From Pseudaminobacter soli (ex Zhang et al. 2022) (lineage in GTDB: Bacteria > Pseudomonadota > Alphaproteobacteria > Rhizobiales > Rhizobiaceae): a stretch of 64,000 nt of DNA. The stretch spans positions 248,001 to 312,000 of the forward strand of contig NZ_JABVCF010000007.1 of assembly GCF_014595955.1 (NCBI RefSeq), read 5' to 3'. Both the position numbers and the translations under genes were made by a program. The notes under the pieces were generated by a model. It was not told where the DNA came from. It saw only the letters and a list, made by a program, of their open reading frames with translations, and ran no database searches. Shown one piece after another: positions 43,001 to 52,166 of this stretch; position 1 is the stretch's first letter; each line of letters starts with the position of its first letter.

Positions 43001-43792
43001 ATGAAGCGCTCCTCCGTCTGGGCCTGGATCACCATCATCGTCGGCGCGGCCTACTTCTTCCTGCCGCTGATCGCGACGCTGGAATTCTCGCTGCGCATGC
43101 GGCGCGGCGAATATTCGCTGGATGCCTACCGCATCGTCTTCGGCGACGAGCGCTTCCAGGCGACCTTCGGCTATTCGGTGATGATTGCGATCTTCACCAT
43201 CATCCTCGGCGTGCTGATCGTGGTGCCCACCGCCTACTGGATCAGGCTGCGCATGCCCTGGATCCGCCCGGTCGTGGAATTCATCACGCTGCTGCCGCTG
43301 ATCATCCCGGCGATCGTCATCGTCTTCGGCTATATCCGTATGTACGGGTCGAACTCGCCTCTGCCGTTCCTCGGCAGCGCGCGCGGCACGGACCTGCTGC
43401 TCACCATTGGCTACGCGACGCTGGCGCTGCCCTACATGTACCGGGCGGTCGACACCGGCCTGCGCACCATCGACGTGCGCACATTGACCGAGGCCGCTCA
43501 GATCCTCGGCGCGGGCTGGACCACCATCATCGCCCGCATCATCCTGCCCAACGTGCTGATCGCGGTGCTCTCTGGCGCCTTCCTCACCTTCGCAATCGTG
43601 ATCGGGGAATTTACCATGGCGAGCCTGCTCAACCGGCCCGCTTTCGGTCCCTACCTCCAGAACATCGGCGCCAACCGCGCCTACGAGCCGGCGGCGCTCG
43701 CCGTCATCGCCTTCGCGATCACCTGGGGCTGCATGTCGGTCATCCAGGTCCTCTCCCGCTTCGCCCCGAAATCCGCGAACCGGCCGAACTGA
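43001..43792 (+). CDS. ABC transporter permease (PotC-like)
   Basis: Second permease of 263 aa, six predicted helices, with EAA loop DVRTLTEAAQILGAGWTTI. The start follows GGAGGGCAGC. Separated by 67 bp from the first permease and 12 bp from the ATPase gene. Order SBP-permease-permease-ATPase is the standard layout for this class of importer. Confidence 0.93.
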   Translation: MKRSSVWAWITIIVGAAYFFLPLIATLEFSLRMRRGEYSLDAYRIVFGDERFQATFGYSVMIAIFTIILGVLIVVPTAYWIRLRMPWIRPVVEFITLLPLIIPAIVIVFGYIRMYGSNSPLPFLGSARGTDLLLTIGYATLALPYMYRAVDTGLRTIDVRTLTEAAQILGAGWTTIIARIILPNVLIAVLSGAFLTFAIVIGEFTMASLLNRPAFGPYLQNIGANRAYEPAALAVIAFAITWGCMSVIQVLSRFAPKSANRPN

Positions 43793-43804
43793 CAGGAACG
43801 GAAC

Positions 43805-44869
43805 ATGGCCGAGCCATTCCTCTCCATCCAGGGCGTCAAGAAGTCCTTCGGTCCGACCACCGTCGTGCAGGACTTCAACCTAGACGTCGGCAGCGGCGAG
43901 TTCGTGTCCTTCCTCGGCCCATCCGGCTGCGGCAAGACCACCGTTCTGAGAATGGTGGCCGGCTTCGAGGAGCCGAGCGCCGGCAGCATCCATATCGGCG
44001 GACGCGACATCACGCGGCTAAAGCCCAACCAGCGCAATGTCGGCATGGTGTTCCAGGCCTATGCGCTGTTCCCGAACCTGACGGTCGCCCAGAACGTCGC
44101 CTTCGGCCTGAAGGTCGCCGGCGTGTCCAAGGCGGACTCCGATCGGCGCGTGGCTGAGATGCTCGATCTCATCAAGCTGCCGCAGTTCGGCGACCGCTAT
44201 CCCTACCAGCTATCCGGCGGCCAGCAGCAGCGCGTGGCGCTCGCCCGCGCGCTCGCGCCCAAGCCGAAGGTGCTGCTGCTCGACGAGCCACTGTCGGCGC
44301 TCGATGCCAAGGTGCGGGTGTCGCTGCGCGACGAGATCCGCTCCATCCAGCGCGAACTCGGCATCACCACCATCTTCGTGACGCACGACCAGGAAGAGGC
44401 GCTGTCGATCTCGGACCGCATCGTCGTGATGTATGGCGGCAAGGCCGAGCAGGTCGGCACGCCCTTCGAGATCTACAACCGCCCGCAGACCCGTTTCGTC
44501 GCGAATTTCGTCGGCACCCTTAACCTGCTCGAGGGCACGGTGACGGACGCTTCTACTGGTGCGGTTCAGGTGGAGGCGCAGGACATTACGCTCCCGCACA
44601 AGCTGAACGGAGCGCAGACGGGCGAGGCCGTCTCGCTGGCGCTGCGCCCGGAGGCGATCACGCTCGGTCCCCGCCCCGAGAACGACGCGGTGCTGAGAGG
44701 CGAGATCGCCGAGGTGCATTTCCTCGGCTCCGTCATCCGCGTGCGCGTCGGGGTCGGTCGCAGCGTCGTCTCGCTCGACACCTTCAACAACTCGGCGACG
44801 CCGCCGCCGACGGTCGGGCAGAAGATCGAGATCAGCTTTTCGTCGAACGACCTGCTCGTGCTGCACTGA
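43805..44869 (+). CDS. ABC transporter ATP-binding protein (PotA/FbpC-like)
   Basis: ATPase of 354 aa with Walker A GPSGCGKTT, signature [17 protein letters not shown], Walker B VLLLDEPLSALDAKV and switch His in FVTHDQEEAL. A C-terminal TOBE-type domain (from about residue 280) is present, as in importers of polyamines, iron or 2-aminoethylphosphonate. Last gene of the ABC operon. Confidence 0.95.
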   Translation: MAEPFLSIQGVKKSFGPTTVVQDFNLDVGSGEFVSFLGPSGCGKTTVLRMVAGFEEPSAGSIHIGGRDITRLKPNQRNVGMVFQAYALFPNLTVAQNVAFGLKVAGVSKADSDRRVAEMLDLIKLPQFGDRYPYQLSGGQQQRVALARALAPKPKVLLLDEPLSALDAKVRVSLRDEIRSIQRELGITTIFVTHDQEEALSISDRIVVMYGGKAEQVGTPFEIYNRPQTRFVANFVGTLNLLEGTVTDASTGAVQVEAQDITLPHKLNGAQTGEAVSLALRPEAITLGPRPENDAVLRGEIAEVHFLGSVIRVRVGVGRSVVSLDTFNNSATPPPTVGQKIEISFSSNDLLVLH

Positions 44870-45071
44870 GGACGCGCGTGGCAGTTGGACGGCACTAAGT
44901 TCCTCCTTACCTAGCTGCTGCGCGGCCTTGTCTCTGGCGCATTGATGTCGAGCGCCTGGTCACACCGCCCGCATGCCTTTGCGCCTGGTTCCTGCCGCAT
45001 TCCGGCTGGCGCTCGACCGCAGTCGCAGCGTAAAGGTCGTTCTGACGGCGGACTGACCAGGCGGGGGAAAT

Positions 45072-45953
45072 TTGACTTCAGGTAAGACCAGCGATGCGGC
45101 AATACGGCTTGGCATCGTCACTATGCTCGTCGGCATTCTGCTCTTCGCGCTGAACGACGTGCTGGGGAAATGGCTTGTCTCGACCTATTCGGTCGGGCAG
45201 CTTCTTCTCATCCGAAGCGCGGCGGCGCTCGCCGTACTCGCGCCGCTGCTGTGGCGCAGAGGTCTGAGACCACTGTTCAAGGTGGAGCGCCCGGGCGTGC
45301 AGATCCTGCGGGTGACCCTGACCTCGGCGGAGGTCTACTTCTTCTACTTTGCCGTCATGTACATGCCGCTCGCCGACACAATGACCTATTGGTTGGCCGC
45401 TCCCATCTACGTCGCTGCGCTTTCGCCGTTCCTGCTGGGCGAGAAGGTCGGCTGGCGCCGCTGGACCGCCATTTTCATAGGCTTCTGCGGCGTTCTGGTG
45501 GCGCTCGAGCCCTCGTCCGCCACGCTCAGCGCTCCGGCGCTGATCTCGATCGTCGGCAGCCTTTGCTTCGCCTTCATGATGATCAGCGGCCGGACGCTGC
45601 GCGGCACGCCCGATCTCACCCTGGTGTTCTGGCAGACCGCCGGTGCCGGACTTCTCGGCGCCATAACCGCGCCGATCGGCTGGGTGACGCCGAGCGGGCG
45701 GGACTTCCTCCTGCTCGCGCTCCTGGGCGTGGTCGCTATGCTCGCGCACGTATGCATCAACAGGTCGCTAAAACTCGCCCCCGCCGCCACCCTGGTGCCG
45801 TTCCAATACACGCTGCTCGTCTGGGCGCTGGTCTTCGGCTGGCTGTTCTTCGGCGACGTGCCGCGCCCGAACATCCTGATCGGCGCGGCGATCATCGTCT
45901 CGGCCGGCCTCTTCATCTTCTTCCGCGAGCAGAAGGTGAAGAAGGCCGGATAG
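45072..45953 (+). CDS. DMT superfamily permease (EamA type)
   Basis: Drug/metabolite transporter of 293 aa with two EamA repeats and about ten helices, for example LGIVTMLVGILLFALNDVLG and ILIGAAIIVSAGLFIFF at the end. Typically a metabolite exporter. The start is TTG 45072 after GCGGGGGAAA. It lies 202 bp downstream of the ABC ATPase gene; relation to that operon is uncertain. Confidence 0.9.
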   Translation: MTSGKTSDAAIRLGIVTMLVGILLFALNDVLGKWLVSTYSVGQLLLIRSAAALAVLAPLLWRRGLRPLFKVERPGVQILRVTLTSAEVYFFYFAVMYMPLADTMTYWLAAPIYVAALSPFLLGEKVGWRRWTAIFIGFCGVLVALEPSSATLSAPALISIVGSLCFAFMMISGRTLRGTPDLTLVFWQTAGAGLLGAITAPIGWVTPSGRDFLLLALLGVVAMLAHVCINRSLKLAPAATLVPFQYTLLVWALVFGWLFFGDVPRPNILIGAAIIVSAGLFIFFREQKVKKAG

Positions 45954-45958
45954 CGCGG

Positions 45959-46165
45959 CTATTGCTCGCCGAGCTTCATAGTGGGGTCGTACTCCTTGCC
46001 TTCGACATCCTTCACGACGGCTTGGCCGCACATCATGGTCTTGGTCTCGGCGTTGAAGGCATAGGTCGGCGAGCCGAATAGGTGCCAGCCCTTGTTCAAG
46101 GCCGCCGTGACCTTGTGGCAGAAGGCGGCGTCGTCAGCACCTGTAAGGAAGCGATAGACTTTCAT
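45959..46165 (-). CDS. DUF1737 domain protein
   Basis: Small protein of 68 aa with the DUF1737 pattern MKVYRFLTGADDAAFCHKV, LNKGWHLFGSPTYAFN and a terminal GQAVVK region. Function unknown. It is convergent with the DMT gene (5-bp gap) and follows the CitE-like gene start-to-end on the minus strand within 14 bp of its stop region, so it may be expressed separately from its own ATG with a GGAGAACGTA-type site. Confidence 0.85.
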   Translation of the reverse strand: MKVYRFLTGADDAAFCHKVTAALNKGWHLFGSPTYAFNAETKTMMCGQAVVKDVEGKEYDPTMKLGEQ

Positions 46166-46179
46166 TACGTTCTCCAGTT

Positions 46180-47052
46180 CTACGACCTAGTGCGGCCTGC
46201 GCGAGCAAGCAGGCGCTCCGCCTGCACAAGGTGCAGGCGCTCAACCATGCGTCCTTCCATCGATATCACCGCTTTGCCGGCGTTCTCCGGCACGACGAAG
46301 GCCGCGACGATCCGCTCGGCCTCTCCGACCGCCTCTGGCGAGGGGGAGAAAGCGGCGTTTGCCGGTTCGATTTGGGAGGGATGAATCAGGGTCTTGCCGT
46401 CGAAGCCCATGGCGGAGGCTTCCGCGCATTCCCGCTGAAAGGCCCCCAGGTCGCGAAAGTCGTTCGCGACAGCATCCAGGACGCTCAACCCGCCCGCGCG
46501 GGCAGCAAGCACGATCTGCATCAGCCACGGCACCAGATAGCGCCGGTCGGGCGTCGCCGACACGCCCGTCTCCTTGGCGAGATCGTTGGTGCCTGCGACG
46601 AAGCAGGTCAGGCGGGAACCCGGATCGCGGCCCAGCTCGGCGATCGCCCCGAGGTTCATCATCGCGCGCGGCGTTTCGATCATCGCCCAGATGCGCGGGC
46701 CGGAAAGGGAGTCGTCGCCGAGCGCGTCGGCCGCCTGGATGATGTCGCGCGGCGAATCCACCTTCGGCAAGAGCACGGCGTCAGGCTCGAGCCGGCGGGC
46801 GAGGGCGATGTCTTCCGCGCCCCATTCGCTCGACAGGGGATTCACCCGCACGACCACCGGCCCGGAATATCCTCCGGGATCGGAAAACCATGCTTCCAGG
46901 TTCTTGCGCGCCTCTGCCTTCTGTTCCGGTGCGACGGAGTCCTCGAGGTCGAGGACCACCGCATCGCAGGCGAGGCTCGCCGCCTTGGTGAGCGCCCTCG
47001 AGTTCCCGACGGGAACATAGAGGACGGACCGAAGGGGTTTGTCGGAAATCAT
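46180..47052 (-). CDS. HpcH/HpaI aldolase/CitE-like lyase
   Basis: CitE-like enzyme of 290 aa in the citrate lyase beta/malyl-CoA lyase superfamily. Motifs are LRSVLYVPVGNSRAL, the metal-binding ACDAVVLDLEDSVAPEQK, RVNPLSSEWGAEDI, and GTNDLAKETGV. No alpha or gamma citrate lyase subunit is nearby, so it is a stand-alone CitE-like or acyl-CoA lyase. The ATG at 47052 gives the family start; the longer open frame crosses the divergent oxidase promoter. It lies upstream of, and on the same strand as, the DUF1737 gene. Confidence 0.88.
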   Translation of the reverse strand: MISDKPLRSVLYVPVGNSRALTKAASLACDAVVLDLEDSVAPEQKAEARKNLEAWFSDPGGYSGPVVVRVNPLSSEWGAEDIALARRLEPDAVLLPKVDSPRDIIQAADALGDDSLSGPRIWAMIETPRAMMNLGAIAELGRDPGSRLTCFVAGTNDLAKETGVSATPDRRYLVPWLMQIVLAARAGGLSVLDAVANDFRDLGAFQRECAEASAMGFDGKTLIHPSQIEPANAAFSPSPEAVGEAERIVAAFVVPENAGKAVISMEGRMVERLHLVQAERLLARAGRTRS

Positions 47053-47143
47053 CGCTGGCCTTCTTGCCGCGACCCGCTGGCGCTTGCAAGGGCTTGCGCC
47101 ACGCTGGTCTTGCTGCTTGGAAGTGAGGGACCAGCGACACGGG

Positions 47144-48319
47144 ATGAGCATGAGCAGATACGACATTGTCATCGTCGGCGGAGCCATCGTCGGCAGCTCG
47201 ATTGCCTGGTACCTGCGCCGGGAGGGGTTTTCCGGCTCGATCGCGCTGATCGAGCGCGAGCCGAACTTCACTTATGCCTGCACCACGCTGTCGGCTGCTT
47301 CGATCCGCCAGCAGTTTTCGATCGGCGCCAACATCCGCCTCTCGCAGTTCACGCTGGGCCTGTTTCGGCGCCTCCAGGAAGAGTTTGGGCCAGAGGCTGA
47401 CATCTCGTTCCGCGAAAACGGCTATCTGATCCTCGCCAGCGAGGACGGCCTGCCGGTGCTCAAGGCCAATCACGAGGTGCAGGTCGGCGAGGGCGCCGAC
47501 ATCCTGCTCGAGGGCCCCGAGGCGCTCCAGCGCCGGTTCGCCTGGCTGTCTACTGAGGGCATCGCGGCCGGGGCCTGGGGCCAGACCGGCGAGGGCTGGT
47601 TCGATGCCCATGCCCTGCTCGGGCTGTTGCGGAAAGGGCTGCGCACCAAAAATGTCGACTTCATCGCCATCGCAGTAGCGGGCGTGGAGCGCGATGGCGA
47701 CCGGGTCACCGGCGTCACCCTCGACACTGGCGAGCGGCTCGAAGCCGGCATTATCATCAACGCCGCCGGGACAAATGCCGGCAAGGTTGCTGGGATGGCA
47801 GGCATCGCCCTCCCGGTCGAGCCCCGAAAACGCAGCGTCTTCGTCTTCGAGGCGCGCGACAAGTTCGTGGACATGCCGCTGATCGTCGATCCGTCCGGGA
47901 TCTGGTTCCGGCCGGAAGGCTCGGTCTACATCACCGGCGGCGCAGAATCGGAGGAAGGCGAGGGTCCGGCCGATCCGGGCGACTTCGAGCCGGACTGGCC
48001 GCTTTTCGAGGAGATCGTCTGGCCGGCACTCGCCACCCGCATCCCGGCCTTCGAGGCGATCAAGGCGACACGCGCCTGGGCGGGGCACTACGACTACAAC
48101 ACGCTCGACCAGAACGCCGTCATCGGCCCGCATCCGGAAGTGTCAAACTTCATCTTCGCCAACGGGTTTTCCGGGCACGGACTGCAGCAGGCGCCGGCAG
48201 TCGGCAAGGCGCTGGCCGAACTGATCGTCCACGGCGGCTACCGAAGCGTCGACTGCTCGGCGTTCGGCTACGAGCGGGTCGCGGAAGGAAGGGCGTTTCG
48301 GGAGCTGAATGTGATTTGA
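47144..48319 (+). CDS. FAD-dependent amine/amino acid oxidoreductase (DAO family)
   Basis: Flavoprotein of 391 aa. The N-terminal dinucleotide-binding motif YDIVIVGGAIVGSSIAWYLR and the C-terminal FIFANGFSGHGLQQAPAVGK are typical of the DadA/sarcosine oxidase/FOXRED1-like family. It would oxidise a secondary amine or D-amino acid. ATGs at 47144 and 47150 are both possible; the second has GGGA five bases upstream. It is divergent from the CitE gene across 91 bp. Confidence 0.88.
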   Translation: MSMSRYDIVIVGGAIVGSSIAWYLRREGFSGSIALIEREPNFTYACTTLSAASIRQQFSIGANIRLSQFTLGLFRRLQEEFGPEADISFRENGYLILASEDGLPVLKANHEVQVGEGADILLEGPEALQRRFAWLSTEGIAAGAWGQTGEGWFDAHALLGLLRKGLRTKNVDFIAIAVAGVERDGDRVTGVTLDTGERLEAGIIINAAGTNAGKVAGMAGIALPVEPRKRSVFVFEARDKFVDMPLIVDPSGIWFRPEGSVYITGGAESEEGEGPADPGDFEPDWPLFEEIVWPALATRIPAFEAIKATRAWAGHYDYNTLDQNAVIGPHPEVSNFIFANGFSGHGLQQAPAVGKALAELIVHGGYRSVDCSAFGYERVAEGRAFRELNVI

Positions 48320-48368
48320 GGGTGGGGTGGTCTCGCTCGCGCTGCCGGTTTGCTTCGCGAAGAAAAGG

Positions 48369-48508
48369 CCCCCTCTCCGTCTCGCCCTTCGGGCTCGCCA
48401 CCTCTCCCCCACTTCGTGGTGGCGAGGAAGGGCGTCCTACGCCGCGGCCGGCGCTTCCTCGCCCCCTTCAGGGGGAGAGGTGCCGAGCGAAGCGAGGCGG
48501 AGAGGGGG
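48369..48508. repeat. Compound GGGGGAGAGGTG palindromic intergenic repeat
   Basis: A 140-bp element between convergent genes. CCCCTCTCCGTCTCGCCCTT at the left is mirrored by GAAGCGAGGCGGAGAGGGG at the right, with inner CACCTCTCCCCC and GGGGGAGAGGTG arms and a central CGCCGCGGCCGGCGC segment. It belongs to the family also seen at 39374 and 13655 and may form the 3' ends of both flanking transcripts. Confidence 0.8.
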
Positions 48509-48547
48509 CTCGCCGAGGCGAGAAATCCTCATCGCAGCGCCACCGCT

Positions 48548-49222
48548 TCACCCAAACCGCCACACGGTCGTCTTCTTGACCTCGGCGTCTTCCAGCGCGC
48601 GGGTGACGGGTACCTCGTAAACTGCCAGGCGCTCCAACCGCTCTTTCGGCAGATAGGCGCGGCCCGGATCGCCGACCAGGACGGTGGCGCCGCGTGCTGA
48701 AAGCGCCTTGAACCAGGGCACCAGCCGCTCCGCGAATTCGCGGTCGTAGAAGACGTCTCCCGCGAGCACGACCTCCCAGCCTTCATCCCTGCCGATGAGA
48801 TCGATCGCGCTGAAGTCGATCGTCACGCCGTTTTCCTCGGCGTTCAGGGCGACCGCAGCCTCTGAAAACGGGTCGATGTCCACGGCCGTGACCTGGGCGG
48901 CACCGCACTTGGCGGCAGCGATCGCGACAAGGCCCGAGCCCGAGGCGAAGTCCAGCACAGTGCGGCCTCTCACCACGTCCGGATTGTCCAGCACATAGCG
49001 TGCAAGGCCCTGACCGCCGGCCCAGGCAAAAGCCCAGAACGGCGGCGGCAGGCCGATCTCCTCCAGCTCCTCCTCGGTGCGATGCCAGAGGTCGTGCGCC
49101 TCGTCGGCGAGATGGAGGCGGAGTTCCGGCACATGCGGCGGCGCCGTCAGCGCCGTGTTGTCCAGGATGAAACTCGCCCGGTCCCGGTCGCCCGAGCGCT
49201 GCTTCGGCCCCGGTCCGTTCAC
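48548..49222 (-). CDS. Class I SAM-dependent methyltransferase, probable ETF-beta lysine methyltransferase family
   Basis: Methyltransferase of 224 aa. Before motif I it has PPFWAFAWAGGQGLARYVLD, close to the METTL20/EtfBKMT family found in alphaproteobacteria and mitochondria; the SAM motif is VLDFASGSGLVAIAAAKCGA, followed by VDIDP and LAGDVFYD. The start is GTG 49222, overlapping the upstream EVE-gene stop as GTGA, so the two are translationally coupled. It may methylate the electron-transfer flavoprotein that serves acyl-CoA dehydrogenases; ribosomal protein targets are also known for bacterial members. Confidence 0.82.
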   Translation of the reverse strand: MNGPGPKQRSGDRDRASFILDNTALTAPPHVPELRLHLADEAHDLWHRTEEELEEIGLPPPFWAFAWAGGQGLARYVLDNPDVVRGRTVLDFASGSGLVAIAAAKCGAAQVTAVDIDPFSEAAVALNAEENGVTIDFSAIDLIGRDEGWEVVLAGDVFYDREFAERLVPWFKALSARGATVLVGDPGRAYLPKERLERLAVYEVPVTRALEDAEVKKTTVWRFG

Positions 49223-49644
49223 GGCACCGGATCGAGCCCGGCCATGCGGCAGATCTCGCGCCATTCGTCGGGCTGCACGGGCTGCACGGAAAGCCTGGAG
49301 TTGTTGACCAGCACCATCTTCGCAAGCTTGGGGTTCTTCTTGCAGTCTTCCATGGTCACCGGCTTCGGCAGGTCACGGACGGCGCGGATGTCGACGCATT
49401 CCCAGCGCGGGTCGTCGGTGGTGCTGTCGTGGTGCGCAGGCTTGCAGACCTCGGCGATGCCGACCATTTCGAGGCCCTCATTCGAATGGTAGTAGAAGCC
49501 GAGGTCGCCGACCTGCATGGCCCGCATGTTGTTGCGCGCCTGGTAGTTGCGGACGCCGTCCCACTCCTGGCCCGCCTCGCCCTTCGCCTTCAGTTGGTCC
49601 CAGGAGAATGCGCTGGGCTCCGACTTGAACAGCCAATATTGCAT
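49219..49644 (-). CDS. EVE domain protein
   Basis: Small protein of 141 aa consisting of one EVE domain, a PUA-like fold thought to bind modified nucleic acid bases. It opens MQYWLFKSEPSAFSWDQL and has WDGVRNYQARNNMRAM and GDLGFYYHSN, diagnostic of the family. An ATG 18 bp upstream is less likely since the family starts at YWLFKSEP. It lies downstream of the YciI gene (22 bp) and couples to the methyltransferase gene. Confidence 0.93.
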   Translation of the reverse strand: MQYWLFKSEPSAFSWDQLKAKGEAGQEWDGVRNYQARNNMRAMQVGDLGFYYHSNEGLEMVGIAEVCKPAHHDSTTDDPRWECVDIRAVRDLPKPVTMEDCKKNPKLAKMVLVNNSRLSVQPVQPDEWREICRMAGLDPVP

Positions 49645-49666
49645 TTTTCTTTCGCCCCCCATCGGC

Positions 49667-49960
49667 CTAGGCAGAAGGATTGTTGAAGACCCAATTCCAG
49701 GGCCGAATGTCGACCTGCTCGAACAGTCCGGCCTTGGCGTATGGATCGTTTTCGGCGAGCGATTTTGCAGCCGCGATGTCCGCGGCCTCGACGGCGACGA
49801 GGCTGCCGCACGGCTTGCCGGCGTCGTCGAGGAACGGCCCGGCGAATTTCAGCGTGCCGGCCGCGTTCAGCTCGTTGAGATAGGCGACGTGCGCCGGGCG
49901 GTTGTCGAGCCGGACCTGCAGGTGGTCGGGCTTATCCTTGCAGACGAAGACGTAGATCAT
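49667..49960 (-). CDS. YciI family protein
   Basis: A 97 aa YciI-like protein with ferredoxin-like fold. The family segment RLDNRPAHVAYLNEL contains the conserved His, and ending FEQVDIRPWNWVFN is typical. The start at 49960 follows GAGGGGAGA. YciI proteins are hydrolase-like with unclear substrates. It lies between gpsA (48-bp gap) and the EVE gene, all on the minus strand. Confidence 0.9.
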   Translation of the reverse strand: MIYVFVCKDKPDHLQVRLDNRPAHVAYLNELNAAGTLKFAGPFLDDAGKPCGSLVAVEAADIAAAKSLAENDPYAKAGLFEQVDIRPWNWVFNNPSA

Positions 49961-50008
49961 CGGTTTTCTCCCCTCATTCCACATTGGGTGTGTCAAAAAT
50001 AACGGACG

Positions 50009-50986
50009 TCAATCCGTCTCCGCCTTCAGCGGCCGGCTCATCAGGCTCTCCACTGCTTCGGCAATGCTCATCCGGCCGCCGACGATCATCGCCGTCGCCG
50101 CGATGATCGGCGCTTCGATGGACTTCTCTTCCGCGATGCGCGCGGCAATCCCTGCGGTTGCGACGCCCTCAGCGAGCGGACGACCGGAAAGATCCTCCCC
50201 CCGTCCAAGCGCCAGCCCATAGGCGAAGTTGCGCGACTGCGCGGTCGAACAGGTGAGCATCAGGTCGCCGAGACCGGAAAGCCCCATCAGCGTTTCGGGG
50301 CGCGCGCCGAAGGCCGCTCCTATGCGCCGCAACTCGACGAAGCCGCGGGTGACGAGGGCGGCTTGCGCGCTGGCGCCGAGACCGGCGCCGATCGTCGCGC
50401 CGGCAGCGATCGCCAGAACGTTCTTCAAGGCGCCGCCGATCTCCACACCGATCTGGTCGGTGGTCGAATAGCAGCGGAAGGCGGGCGTGGAGAGTTGCGC
50501 GGCGAGTTCCGCGGCCAACTCGTCCTGGCGAGCCGCGATCGAGACGGCGGTCGGCATGCCGCGCGCGACATCCGTCGCAAAGCTAGGTCCGGAGAGAGTG
50601 GCGCACGGATTTCGTGGGGCGGCCTCGGCTGCGACCCCGGAAAGCAGTTTTCCGGTGTCGCGCTCGATGCCCTTGGCGCACAGGACCAGCGGCGCTCCGG
50701 CCGGCAGGTGCGGCGATGCACTTTCCAGGACTGAGCGAAGCGCCTGGGCGGGAACCGAGGCGAGCAGGATTTTCGCGCCAGCCAGAGCCTCGCCGAGCTC
50801 TGTCGTCGCGACAATGCCCGCCTCGAAGCCTATGTCTGGCAGGTAGCGCGGATTGCCACCTGCCGAGATCGCCTGTGCTGCCGCGGCATCGCGTGCCCAC
50901 AGGGCGACATCATGACCGGCGCGCAGTGCCGTCAGCGCGAGCGCGGTTCCCCAGGAGCCGCCACCCAGTACCGCCACCTTGCTCAT
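50009..50986 (-). CDS. gpsA: Glycerol-3-phosphate dehydrogenase [NAD(P)+]
   Basis: Cytosolic enzyme (325 aa) reducing dihydroxyacetone phosphate to sn-glycerol 3-phosphate for phospholipid synthesis. The N-terminal [18 protein letters not shown] binds the nucleotide; the catalytic Lys lies in [15 protein letters not shown] and the late GLGDLMLTC motif is conserved. Its ATG overlaps the tsaD stop by 4 bp (ATGA), a common alphaproteobacterial pair. Confidence 0.96.
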   Translation of the reverse strand: MSKVAVLGGGSWGTALALTALRAGHDVALWARDAAAAQAISAGGNPRYLPDIGFEAGIVATTELGEALAGAKILLASVPAQALRSVLESASPHLPAGAPLVLCAKGIERDTGKLLSGVAAEAAPRNPCATLSGPSFATDVARGMPTAVSIAARQDELAAELAAQLSTPAFRCYSTTDQIGVEIGGALKNVLAIAAGATIGAGLGASAQAALVTRGFVELRRIGAAFGARPETLMGLSGLGDLMLTCSTAQSRNFAYGLALGRGEDLSGRPLAEGVATAGIAARIAEEKSIEAPIIAATAMIVGGRMSIAEAVESLMSRPLKAETD

Positions 50987-52071
50987 GCCTTCGCTCCCCT
51001 GCGTCCAGCGCCGATCACCGGCGCCGAGACCTGATCGAGCGGCCAGCGCGAGCGCGGGGCAAATCCCATCGCATTATCCTCCACCAGTCCGGCGCGCAGG
51101 CGCTCGATGCCTGCCCAGGCGATCATCGCGGCATTGTCGGTGCAGAGGTCAAGCGGCGGCGCGACGAAGCCAAATCCGTTCTCCCGGCAGAGCCCCTGCA
51201 GCATGGATCGGATTTGCTCGTTCGCCGCGACGCCGCCGGCGACGACCAGAATCCTCGCGCTGACCTCGAGGAATTCCGCCGTGAAACGCTCAAGTGCCTT
51301 GCCGACCCGATCGGCGAGCACGTCGGTTACGGCCTCCTGAAAGGACGCGCAGATGTCGGCCACATCCTGATCGCTCAGCGGCGAAATCGCCGTCGCTGCC
51401 TGGCGGACCGCCGTCTTGAGCCCGGAAAAGGAGAAGTCGGGACGCGGCTCGCCCTTCATTGGCCGTGGGAAGGCGAAGCGGCCGGGATTGCCCGCCTTGG
51501 CCGCCTTCTCGACATTCGGGCCGCCGGGATAGGGCAGGCCGAGCATCTTGGCCGTCTTGTCGAACGCCTCGCCAAGCGCATCGTCGATGGTGGTGGCCCA
51601 GCGCCGGTAGTCTCCGACGCCGCGCACCAGCACGATCTGGGTATGTCCGCCGGAGACCAGCAGCAGCAGATAGGGGAACTCCAGGCCGTCGGTCAGGCGC
51701 GGCGTCAGCGCGTGGCCCTCGAGATGGTTGATCGCAATCAGCGGCTTGCCGCTCGCCGCGGCGATCGCCTTAGCCGTCATCAATCCGACGATCAGGCCGC
51801 CAACTAGTCCCGGCCCGGCAGTCACCGCGATAGCATCGAGATCCGAGAGCTTCGTTCCGGAATCGGCAATGGCGGCCTCGACCAGCCCGTCCAAGGCCTC
51901 GACATGGGCACGGGCCGCGATCTCCGGGACGACACCGCCGAACGCCGCATGCTCCTCGATCTGGCTGAGCACGGGGCTTGAGAGAATCCGCGCAGAGCCG
52001 GCATCGTCGAGCGCGACCACGCTCGCCGCCGTCTCGTCGCAACTGGTTTCTATGCCCAGGACACGGATCAT
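50983..52071 (-). CDS. tsaD: tRNA N6-adenosine threonylcarbamoyltransferase
   Basis: Metal-dependent transferase of 362 aa that adds threonylcarbamoyl to A37 of ANN-decoding tRNAs. It begins [19 protein letters not shown], and the iron/zinc ligands His116 and His120 lie in [28 protein letters not shown] also fits. It is divergent from hemC with a 95-bp shared promoter region and precedes gpsA. Confidence 0.97.
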   Translation of the reverse strand: MIRVLGIETSCDETAASVVALDDAGSARILSSPVLSQIEEHAAFGGVVPEIAARAHVEALDGLVEAAIADSGTKLSDLDAIAVTAGPGLVGGLIVGLMTAKAIAAASGKPLIAINHLEGHALTPRLTDGLEFPYLLLLVSGGHTQIVLVRGVGDYRRWATTIDDALGEAFDKTAKMLGLPYPGGPNVEKAAKAGNPGRFAFPRPMKGEPRPDFSFSGLKTAVRQAATAISPLSDQDVADICASFQEAVTDVLADRVGKALERFTAEFLEVSARILVVAGGVAANEQIRSMLQGLCRENGFGFVAPPLDLCTDNAAMIAWAGIERLRAGLVEDNAMGFAPRSRWPLDQVSAPVIGAGRRGAKA

Positions 52072-52166
52072 ACTTGTTTCGGGCCTGTGAGTTGTCGAAT
52101 GGGCACTACCGGGTTAGGAGAGGCCCGCCGGCATCGGCGCCGGCTGCCTACCATGGACAGGGCCGG

